Source of the DNA: Kiritimatiellia bacterium
Lineage (GTDB): Bacteria > Verrucomicrobiota > Kiritimatiellia > RFP12 > UBA1067
Length of the DNA stretch: 17,963 bases
Direction of reading: 5' to 3'
NCBI GenBank assembly: GCA_900767325.1
Contig: CAAFYT010000028.1
Coordinates: 1 to 17,963, forward strand
Below are positions 1-6,627 of the stretch, piece by piece. The first letter of the stretch is position 1; each line of letters opens with the position of its first letter. Under the pieces are notes generated by a model. It saw only the letters and a list, made by a program, of their open reading frames with translations, was not told where the DNA came from and did not search any database. The translations under genes were made by a program, and so were the position numbers.

Positions 1-1875
1 ATCAAGGGCATCGGCCCCGTTCTCGCCAAGCGCATCGTTGACACATTCGGCGAGGAAACGATGATGGTTCTCTCGCACCAGTCGGGACGCCTCCACGAGG
101 TGCCGAAACTCGGCGCGGCGAAAATCCGGCAGATCCGCGAGAGCTGGCACCAGAACGAGACGATGCGCGAGAACATGATCTTCGGGCAGACGTACGGGAT
201 CTCCGTCGTGAAGATGACGAAGATCGTGCGCAAGTACGGGCCGGATGCGATCGCGATCATCAAGGCCGATCCCTATCGGCTTTGCCGCGACATCTGGGGA
301 ATCGGCTTCGCGACGGCCGATCGGATCGCGCTCAACGTCGGCATTCCGCGCGAATCGCCTCTCCGGGCTCGTGCCGCGATCACCTACACGTTGGAGACGC
401 TGGCCGAGGGCGGCGGACATTGCTGGACGCTGGCGAACGAGCTGCTCATGCACGCGAACGAGCTCACCGGCATTCCCCTCGAAGTGCTGGCGGAGGCGCT
501 CGAAGCCGAAACGCAGGCGGAGCGCGTTGTGCGGGAGGAGGACAAGGTCTACCTGCGCGCGCTCCGAACGGCCGAGTGCATCGTCGCCGCGCGCATCCGG
601 ACGATCCTGAAGGCGGCGCGTCCCTCCTCCGAGATTGCGGCGGATCGGGCGATTTCCTGGTGGCAGGGGCGAACGGGCTTCGAGCTCGCCGGCAAGCAGC
701 GAACGGCGCTGGAGAATTCCCTGCGAAGCAAGTTCTCGGTCATCACGGGCGGACCTGGCGTCGGCAAGACCACGATCATCCGCGCCCTGGTCGAGATCTA
801 TGGCGTGCGGAAGCTGAGGACGGTTCTTGCCGCGCCGACGGGGCGCGCGGCGAAGCGAATGACGGAATCGGTCGGTGCGCCGGCGCAGACGATCCATCGC
901 CTGCTCAAGTGGAATCCCGTGACCAACCGCTTCACGTTCAATGCCGAGAACCGGCTCGAAGGGGATGTGTTCATCTTCGACGAGACCTCGATGATCGACG
1001 TCAGGCTTGCGGCCGACTTGCTGATGGCGCTGCCCGACGAGGCGGTTGTCGTCTGGGTCGGCGACACCGATCAGCTACCTTCCGTCGGGGCGGGATCCGT
1101 TCTAGGCGACATCATCCGCTGTGAACAGGTTCCCGCGACGCGCCTTGAGCTGATCTTCCGTCAGGATGCGTCGGGGTTGATCGTGCGCAACGCGCACCAT
1201 GTGAATGCCGGCGAGCCACTTGAGATCCGGCAGGGCGAGACGGACTTCTACTTCATGCGCTGTGAGGATCCGCAGATGTGCCTCAGGCTCGCAATCGATT
1301 TCATGACGACCCGTATTCCGCGGAAATTCGCGATGAACCCCTTGGAGGATGTGCAGGTTCTGGTACCGATGCGTCGGAACGTGCTCGGCACCGACAACCT
1401 CAACCTCGAACTCCAGCGGGCGCTGAACCCGACAGGTGACGCGCTCATCCGCGGGGGAACGGTTCTGCGCGTCGGGGATCGCGTGATGCAGCTACGCAAC
1501 AACTACGACAAGGACGTGTACAACGGCGACGTGGGCTTCATTCGCGCGGTGAGCGACGCGGATCATTCGCTCGTGGTGAACTTCGATGGCCGCCCGGTGA
1601 AGTACGAATCCGGTGATCTCGACGAACTGGTGCTCGCCTATGCCACGACCATCCACAAGTCTCAGGGCAGCGAGTATCCGGCGGTGATCGTGATCATGCA
1701 CACGCAGCATTATGTGATGCTCCAGCGCAATCTCCTCTACACGGCGATTACGCGAGGCCGGAAACTCGTGCTGCTCATCGGCGTGCCGTACGCAATCGAC
1801 CAGGCGATCAAGACCAACACCGTCCGCGAGCGGCGTACGAGTCTGGCCGATCGTCTGCGGGAGCTTTTGTCATGA
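1..1875 (+). CDS. recD2: RecD2-type ATP-dependent DNA helicase (5' end outside window)
   Basis: This is a superfamily 1B 5'-3' DNA helicase of the RecD2 (RecD-like, RecBC-independent) type, which acts in DNA repair and replication-fork maintenance in the cytoplasm. The frame is open from base 1, so the gene begins upstream. About 624 codons are present against roughly 720-750 in the family, so the N-terminal domain is missing from view. The first codons read IKGIGPVLAKRIV, the helix-hairpin-helix region typical of RecD2, and a second such element (DIWGIGFATADRIA) lies near bases 289-330. Walker A (GGPGVGKTT) is at bases 748-774 and Walker B (FDETSM) near 976-993. Motif III is VGDTDQLPSVGAGS. 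Near the C-terminus are the UvrD-like motifs TIHKSQGSEYPAV and LLYTAITRGRK. The stop overlaps the next start by four bases (ATGA). An ATG at 61 is internal and is not the true start. Confidence 0.93.
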   Translation: MKGIGPVLAKRIVDTFGEETMMVLSHQSGRLHEVPKLGAAKIRQIRESWHQNETMRENMIFGQTYGISVVKMTKIVRKYGPDAIAIIKADPYRLCRDIWGIGFATADRIALNVGIPRESPLRARAAITYTLETLAEGGGHCWTLANELLMHANELTGIPLEVLAEALEAETQAERVVREEDKVYLRALRTAECIVAARIRTILKAARPSSEIAADRAISWWQGRTGFELAGKQRTALENSLRSKFSVITGGPGVGKTTIIRALVEIYGVRKLRTVLAAPTGRAAKRMTESVGAPAQTIHRLLKWNPVTNRFTFNAENRLEGDVFIFDETSMIDVRLAADLLMALPDEAVVVWVGDTDQLPSVGAGSVLGDIIRCEQVPATRLELIFRQDASGLIVRNAHHVNAGEPLEIRQGETDFYFMRCEDPQMCLRLAIDFMTTRIPRKFAMNPLEDVQVLVPMRRNVLGTDNLNLELQRALNPTGDALIRGGTVLRVGDRVMQLRNNYDKDVYNGDVGFIRAVSDADHSLVVNFDGRPVKYESGDLDELVLAYATTIHKSQGSEYPAVIVIMHTQHYVMLQRNLLYTAITRGRKLVLLIGVPYAIDQAIKTNTVRERRTSLADRLRELLS

Positions 1876-2708
1876 TCCTTGCGCCGCTGAGAGGCGTCAC
1901 GATCCGGTGTTTTCGCGAGGTGTTTGGCGAAGTGCTCGTCGAGGCGGGATTCACGGAGGCGATCACGCCGTTCATCAGCGCGCTGCCGGGCGTGGATCCG
2001 TTGAAGGATCGGGAGCTCGGCGCTCGTGAAACGGAGCGTCTCCGCGTGACGCCACAGTTCATCGGCAAGGATCCTCAGGCGCTGCGCTCATGTCTCATCC
2101 GGATTCGCGAGGCGGGTTACGACACGGCCGACCTCAACTGCGGCTGTCCGTTTCCGATGGTGCGCAACAAGGGGCGCGGGAGCGGGCTTCTGCGTACGCC
2201 GGAGATCTTGCGGGCGATGCTCGAGGTCGGCTGCGAGGTGATGGGCGAGGGGAGGTTCTCGCTCAAGGCGCGGCTGGGCGTGGAGCGATCGGACGAGCTT
2301 CTCGCCCTGATGCCGCTCATCAACGACTTCCCGCTCCGTTTTCTCACGGTTCACGCGCGTACGGCGCGACAGATGTACGCGGGCGCGTGCGACGCGGCGG
2401 CATTCGGGAGGATCCGGGCGGCGGCGCGGGTCGAAGTGATGCCGAACGGCGATCTCGATTGGCGTGCGGGCGAGGGCATGGTGGGGCGATCGTTCATCCG
2501 TGACCTAGGGGCGCGGGAGGATTGCGGCGTTTTGCTGATGCGCTATATCGAGGCCTCGCGTAGTGAGCTCTTCGGCGAACGACCGGTCTTGGGACGGCTC
2601 AAGGAGCTTCTTTCCTACTGGCGCGAGCTGCCGGCATGGAGGCGGAAGTGGAACGTGGTGAAGATCTGTCGCTCGCTTTCCGAACTGCAATCTTGTATCT
2701 TGGGGTGA
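1872..2708 (+). CDS. tRNA-dihydrouridine synthase (Dus family), short form
   Basis: This is an FMN-dependent enzyme that reduces uridine to dihydrouridine in the D-loop of tRNA. The 278-residue product begins with a typical Dus N-terminus (MILAPLRGVT, FMN phosphate side of the TIM barrel). It carries the catalytic-cysteine motif DLNCGCP (C92), the LKARLG strand (K132) and the HART-x-x-Q-M-Y-x-G block (H161, R163) that contacts flavin and substrate. It ends with a C-terminal helical region resembling DusC-like proteins. After PNGD (191-194) the family normally has an extra helix before the MIGRG motif. Here PNGDLDW is followed almost at once by GEGMVGRS, about 12-14 residues shorter. The start ATG overlaps the helicase stop and has CGGGAG eight bases upstream. 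The family is clear; which tRNA position it modifies cannot be said. Activity is slightly uncertain because of the missing segment. Confidence 0.9.
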   Translation: MILAPLRGVTIRCFREVFGEVLVEAGFTEAITPFISALPGVDPLKDRELGARETERLRVTPQFIGKDPQALRSCLIRIREAGYDTADLNCGCPFPMVRNKGRGSGLLRTPEILRAMLEVGCEVMGEGRFSLKARLGVERSDELLALMPLINDFPLRFLTVHARTARQMYAGACDAAAFGRIRAAARVEVMPNGDLDWRAGEGMVGRSFIRDLGAREDCGVLLMRYIEASRSELFGERPVLGRLKELLSYWRELPAWRRKWNVVKICRSLSELQSCILG

Positions 2709-2722
2709 GAATGTGGTAAAAT
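2693..2722 (+). promoter_or_regulatory. Candidate extended -10 promoter, probably leaderless, for ugd
   Basis: Bases 2714-2722 read TGGTAAAAT, an extended -10 element (TGn followed by TAAAAT at 2717-2722). A weak -35 candidate, TTGTAT at 2693-2698, lies 18 bases upstream inside the end of the dus gene. Only seven bases separate the -10 box from the ugd ATG, so transcription would start at or within a base or two of the start codon and give a leaderless mRNA. No Shine-Dalgarno sequence is seen before this ATG, which agrees. The box is the close twin of the one before potA. It is inferred from sequence only. Confidence 0.6.
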
Positions 2723-2729
2723 ACGCACT

Positions 2730-4082
2730 ATGAATAGGGACATAGTCTGCATTGGGGCCGGTTACATTGGCGGTCCCACCATGGCGGTCATCGCGGCGAA
2801 GAATCCCGATCGCAGGGTCGTCGTCGTCGATGTCGACGAAGCGCGCATCGCCGCGTGGAATTCGGCCGATTATTCCCTGCCGATCTACGAGCCAGGCCTT
2901 GTGGACGTGGTGAAGGCGGTTCGCGGGCGGAATCTGTTCTTCTCGACTGACATTCGCGAAGCCGTGAAGTCGTGCGACATCGTCTTCGTAGGCGTGAACA
3001 CGCCGACGAAGATGTTCGGCAAGGGCGCGGGCCGTGCGAGCGATCTGCAGTATTGGGAGGCCACGGCGCGCGAGATCAAGAGCTTCGCGGAGGGCGATAA
3101 GATTATCGTCGAGAAATCCACGCTACCTGTGCGAACGGCTGCCGCGATGGAGGCGATCCTCAATGACCACGCCAGGCATTCGTTCACGGTTCTGTCGAAC
3201 CCGGAGTTCCTTGCCGAGGGTTCGGCCATCAATGATCTCGAGAGGCCTGATCGTGTGCTGATCGGCGGGCCGCAGACGCGTGCGGGCAAGGCGGCGATCC
3301 GGAAGATCGTCGAGATCTATGCCGCGTGGGTTCCGAGATCGCGCATCCTGACGACCAACGTGTGGAGCGCCGAACTGACCAAGCTGGCGGCGAATGCGTT
3401 TCTCGCCCAGCGCGTGAGCTCGATCAACGCGATTGCGGGTCTCTGCGAAGCGACGGGCGCCGATGTGGACGAAGTCGCGCGGGTGATCGGGGCGGATAAG
3501 CGGATCGGCCCGAAGTTCCTGAAGGCGGGGCCGGGCTTCGGCGGGAGCTGCTTCAAGAAGGATGTGCTCAACCTCGTCTACCTGTGCGAGTCGTTCGGGC
3601 TTCACACGGCGGCGGAGTACTGGTCGCAAGTGATTCGGATGAACGACCACCAGCAGGAGCGGATCGTCTCGCGGCTCTTCAAGGCGATGTTCAACACCTT
3701 GGCCAACAAGAAGATCGCGCTGTTTGGCTTCGCGTTCAAGGCGGATACGGGCGATACGCGCGAGACGCCGGCCGGAACCGTGGCGCGGCTTCTGAACGAC
3801 GAGCACGTGCGGCTGGCGGTGACGGATCCGAAGGCGCTGTCGAATGCGCGGCGCGATCTGGCAGACCTTAACGGCGTGGACTACGTGGAGGATCCGTATG
3901 CGGCGGCGAAAGATGCGGATGCGATCTTGCTGATGACGGACTGGGCCGAGTACGCCGCACTCGATTGGGCGCAACTCCATGCTTCGATGCGCAAGCCGGC
4001 GCTCGTCTACGATACGCGAAACTGCCTGGATGCGACCGCTTTGAGGAAGCTGGGCTTCAAGGTGCTCAATGTCGGGAAATGA
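2730..4082 (+). CDS. ugd: UDP-glucose 6-dehydrogenase (animal-type subfamily)
   Basis: This cytoplasmic enzyme oxidises UDP-glucose to UDP-glucuronate with two NAD+, giving the precursor of acidic surface polysaccharides, pentose sugars or modified lipid A. The 450-residue length and motifs fit the subfamily best known from animals, also present in some bacteria, rather than the shorter common bacterial Ugd. The Rossmann motif is GAGYIGGPT (9-17), followed by VVDVDEARIAAWNS and LPIYEPGL. The catalytic cysteine C274 sits in GFGGSCFKKD. Other active-site counterparts visible are E163 (NPEFLAEG), K218 and N222 (TKLAANAF) and D278. The C-terminal nucleotide-binding domain carries FAFKADTGDTRETPA. 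It follows dus by 21 bases, which include a promoter-like box, and it overlaps the start of cdsA by up to 14 bases. No glycosyltransferase that would use the product lies in this window. Confidence 0.96.
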   Translation: MNRDIVCIGAGYIGGPTMAVIAAKNPDRRVVVVDVDEARIAAWNSADYSLPIYEPGLVDVVKAVRGRNLFFSTDIREAVKSCDIVFVGVNTPTKMFGKGAGRASDLQYWEATAREIKSFAEGDKIIVEKSTLPVRTAAAMEAILNDHARHSFTVLSNPEFLAEGSAINDLERPDRVLIGGPQTRAGKAAIRKIVEIYAAWVPRSRILTTNVWSAELTKLAANAFLAQRVSSINAIAGLCEATGADVDEVARVIGADKRIGPKFLKAGPGFGGSCFKKDVLNLVYLCESFGLHTAAEYWSQVIRMNDHQQERIVSRLFKAMFNTLANKKIALFGFAFKADTGDTRETPAGTVARLLNDEHVRLAVTDPKALSNARRDLADLNGVDYVEDPYAAAKDADAILLMTDWAEYAALDWAQLHASMRKPALVYDTRNCLDATALRKLGFKVLNVGK

Positions 4083-4743
4083 GATGAATCCGGTGTTGAG
4101 GAGAATATGCGTTGCGTTGTTGACCGCCTCCCTCGTGGTGTTGGCGATCCTCTTCGCGCCGCCCGCGATCTTCCTGCCGGTGCTGTCGGTTTTCGCAGCT
4201 CTCCTGATCCTCGAGTACGCAATGCTCCTTGCGCGGAAACTGCCGCTTCTCTCGCCTCGGAGCTGGCCAGCTCTGCTGCTTGGTGCGGCGGTGATTCTCG
4301 TGGGCATCACGTCGCTTGACTTCATCGCCTGTCGTCGTTCCAATCTCCTGATGCTCTACATCATCGCAATCGTCAAGATCGGCGATATGGGTGGTTTTGC
4401 GCTCGGGCTTTCGTCCGCGCGTCTGATGAAGGGTGGCAACCACAAGCTATGCCCAACGGTGAGCCCCAACAAGAGCTGGGAGGGGCTTGCGGGATCCATT
4501 TTGGCGGCAATGGCCCTTTCGTGCCTGTTCATTCCGATCACGCATTTCGGCGTGGGCAAGGCGCTGGCGTTCGGTTTGGCGGCGGCCCTGCTCGGAACGT
4601 TGGGCGATTTGATGGAGTCGAAGTTCAAGCGTTGGGTCGGCGTGAAGGATTCCGCGACCTTCATGCCGGCGGGGCTGGGCGGATTTCTGGATATGTTCGA
4701 TTCACTCCTGATCGCGCCATTCGTGCTTGCGTTTTTTCTATGA
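4069..4743 (+). CDS. cdsA: Phosphatidate cytidylyltransferase (CDP-diacylglycerol synthase)
   Basis: This integral inner-membrane enzyme makes CDP-diacylglycerol from phosphatidic acid and CTP, the branch point to all major phospholipids. The 224-residue product is mostly hydrophobic helices and is shorter than the usual 260-285 residues, mainly at the N-terminal membrane region. Conserved elements are KIGDMGGFALG (D106), TVSPNKSWEG (130-139), and the C-terminal signature from GD (179-180) through ESKFKR (183-188), KDS (193-195), GLGG (202-205) and D208/D211. The classical signature has HGG and DR where this protein has LGG and DM, a departure worth noting. The start at 4069 lies inside the end of ugd; a second in-frame ATG at 4084 (MNPVLRRI) with GGGA six bases ahead is equally plausible. 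The stop overlaps the next start (ATGA). The assignment is firm at family level. Confidence 0.9.
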   Translation: MSGNEMNPVLRRICVALLTASLVVLAILFAPPAIFLPVLSVFAALLILEYAMLLARKLPLLSPRSWPALLLGAAVILVGITSLDFIACRRSNLLMLYIIAIVKIGDMGGFALGLSSARLMKGGNHKLCPTVSPNKSWEGLAGSILAAMALSCLFIPITHFGVGKALAFGLAAALLGTLGDLMESKFKRWVGVKDSATFMPAGLGGFLDMFDSLLIAPFVLAFFL

Positions 4744-5144
4744 AAGCGATTCTTCCCATTCTGATGGTCCTCGTTCTGCTCTGCGGGTGCGCTTCGAATG
4801 TGCACTTCCTGACGGTCGATCCCGCCACGAATCGCGTGATCCGAACCGAGAGCGACAACAAGTACTTCTTCGATCTCGAGGAGAATGCGACAACGGGCTA
4901 CATGTGGATCTGTTCGTGCGACGACCCGGATGTGGATGTTGACATTGAGCATGTTCCCGGAAACTGCGAGAAGGGGCTTGTCGGCGCGCCGGGCAAGGCG
5001 AAGGTCTCGATTTTCGTCCACAGGGGCTACGACGGCCCCTCCTTGCTGGAGTTTGGCTACAAGCGCTCGTGGGAGAAGGAGCCGATCAAACGCTTCACAA
5101 TCATGTTTTACCGTTGCACGGGAGATGCAGCGGCATGGAAATAA
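4740..5144 (+). CDS. Lipoprotein with chagasin-like (I42) cysteine peptidase inhibitor fold
   Basis: This is a small exported lipoprotein of 134 residues. The N-terminus is a lipoprotein signal, ending in the lipobox LCGC with the acylated cysteine at C17. The mature part shows the three conserved loops of the chagasin/I42 inhibitor family in the right order: ATTGYMW (50-56, family NPTTGY), GAPGKA (82-87, family GxxG) and KRSWE (108-112, family RPWE). In characterised members these loops insert into the active site of papain-like cysteine peptidases. The start ATG overlaps the cdsA stop by four bases; a longer frame extends upstream, but only this start gives a signal peptide. The inferred role is protection of the envelope against host or bacterial cysteine peptidases, or control of an endogenous one. 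No such peptidase is in the window. Several extra cysteines (C58, C60, C76, C126) could form disulfides. Confidence 0.8.
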   Translation: MKAILPILMVLVLLCGCASNVHFLTVDPATNRVIRTESDNKYFFDLEENATTGYMWICSCDDPDVDVDIEHVPGNCEKGLVGAPGKAKVSIFVHRGYDGPSLLEFGYKRSWEKEPIKRFTIMFYRCTGDAAAWK

Positions 5145-5165
5145 AAAAAGAAAGGAAATGCAGTC

Positions 5166-6598
5166 ATGGATATGAATCGTCGGAGTTTTCTCAAGTCGTC
5201 GCTCTGCGTAGGCGCGATGGCGTGTGCGGCGGAGGCGAGGGCCTTCGATCTTGGCCGTCTTTTTGATTTCACTTCGGGCTCGCCGATGCATGGTTTCGCG
5301 GCTCCGGCGCTCCGCAACATCCGCATGGGCATCGTCGGCATGGGTGGGCGCGGTCAGGGCGTGATGGAGCGCGTGAAGAATCTGCCCGGCATCGAGATCA
5401 CCGCCATCTGCGACATCAACCCCAAGAAGATCGAAGAGGCGCGGAAGCGTCTTGAGAAGGCCAATCGCAAGGCCGCGCGGGAATATCTGGGAGCGGAGGC
5501 ATGGAAGGCGCTTTGCGAGGATGAGAATGTGGATGTCGTCTACAACACGACGCCCTGGGAGCTTCACGTGCCGGTGGCGCTTGCGGCGATGCGGGTGGCA
5601 AGCACGTGCTGGTCGAGGTACCGTCGGCGTTCACGGTCGACGAGTGCTGGGAGTTGGTGGAGACGAGCGAAAAGACCCAACGTCACTGCATGCAGCTCGA
5701 GAACTGTTGCTATGGCGAGGTCGAGATGCTGACCTTCAACCTGGCGAAGCTCGGCATGCTCGGCGAGATCCTGCATGGCGAGGGTGCCTACATCCACGAT
5801 CTGCGCAATATGGTCGAGGAGAATTATCCCGACTACGAGTACTGGCGCTACCCGCACAACCGCGATCACGCCGGCAATCGCTATGTGACTCACGGTCTCG
5901 TGCCGCTCTGCCTGACAATGGACATCAACCGCGGCGATCGCATGGACTACCTCGTCTCCATGGACAACAAGGAGGCGAACTTCCGCCTCTACAAGGACAA
6001 TCACCTGAAGAAGGACGATCCGCGTTTCGCGGAGGCGATGAAGACCGGCGATATGAACACTTCGCTCATCCGTACAATCAACGGAAAAACCATCATGATC
6101 CAACACGATGTGTCGAGTCCGCGCCCCTACACGCGCATTCAGCTCGTCTCGGGCACGAAGGGGATCGTTGCTGACTATCCGTTCCGCGTCGCCCTTGAAA
6201 AGACGAACGGAGCCGGTGCGCACGAGTGGTTTGGCGACGAGGCGGCGGAGGAGATCGCCACCAAGTACATGCACCCGCTCTACAAGTCGATCGGCGAACT
6301 CGCCAAGCGCGTCGGCGGGCATGGTGGTATGGACTTCATCATGGATGCGCGTTGGGTCTACTGTCTGCAGCAGGGTCTGCCGCTTGACATGGATGTCTAC
6401 GATCTGGCCTCGACCTGTTGCCTCGGCGAGCTGACCGAGAAGTCGGTCCTGAACCGCAGCAAGGCGTATGACATTCCCGACTTCACGCGCGGGGCGTGGC
6501 GTACGAACAAGCCGATGGAAGTCGTTGACATCGACATCGAGAAGTTCGGCCTCAAGGCCTCGGAAGTCGAGAAGGCCGACGCCCAGATGAGTGTCTGA
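5166..6598 (+). pseudogene. GH109-family (Gfo/Idh/MocA-like) glycosidase, Tat-exported, interrupted by a one-base frameshift
   Basis: Two frames together encode a full GH109-type protein: 5166-5732 gives residues 1-143 and then junk, and the rest continues in another frame to 6598 (first listed start GTG 5606). Inserting one base near 5593-5596 restores about 477 residues. GH109 enzymes use NAD+ to hydrolyse glycosides by an oxidation-elimination route; the best-known activity is alpha-N-acetylgalactosaminidase, acting on blood group A and mucin-type glycans. Visible features are a Tat signal (RRSFLK, residues 5-10), the NAD motif GMGGRG (58-63), TTPWELH, DECWELVE, LENCCY (E179), AYIHDLR (Y209), YWRYPH (R228), THGL (H243), MDINRGDR, RPY (Y322) and GHGGMDF. 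Against the Elizabethkingia enzyme, as I recall its E149, Y179, R213, H228 and Y307, all counterparts are present. AAAGGA stands nine bases before the ATG. Substrate specificity is inferred. The break may be real or a sequence error. Confidence 0.85.
5592..5599 (+). other. Frameshift site in the GH109 gene
   Basis: The upstream frame reads VALAAMR up to base 5594 and then loses similarity. The correct continuation GKHVLVEVP is read from 5597 in the frame shifted by one base. The junction is CGGGTGGC, and a fourth G in the run at 5593-5595 would restore AMRGGKHVLVEVP, close to the AMKAGKYVGVEV of characterised GH109 enzymes. A lost base in a G run fits a mutation or a sequencing/assembly error. 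No slippery heptamer of the A-AAA-AAG kind is present, so programmed frameshifting is unlikely. Confidence 0.85.
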
Positions 6599-6627
6599 CG
6601 GCAGGTTTCTGGCCCGGGGGATCCGGC

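Noticed and set aside
3123..4343. Long minus-strand open frame (406 codons) opposite ugd and cdsA
   Set aside because: It is antisense to two clear genes, shows no family motif and is rich in Arg/His as expected from GC-biased codons read in reverse.
5143..5149. A7 run before the GH109 gene, possible slippery or terminator tract
   Set aside because: No hairpin precedes it and it is followed directly by a ribosome binding site; it is intergenic and does not affect a frame.
4356..5567. Minus-strand open frame of 403 codons
   Set aside because: It crosses three well-supported + strand genes, has no recognisable domain, and its composition is that of a shadow frame.
5592..5599. Programmed -1 ribosomal frameshifting to make full GH109
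   Set aside because: The junction CGGGTGGC is not a slippery heptamer, and no stable downstream structure is evident by eye. A lost G is the simpler explanation.
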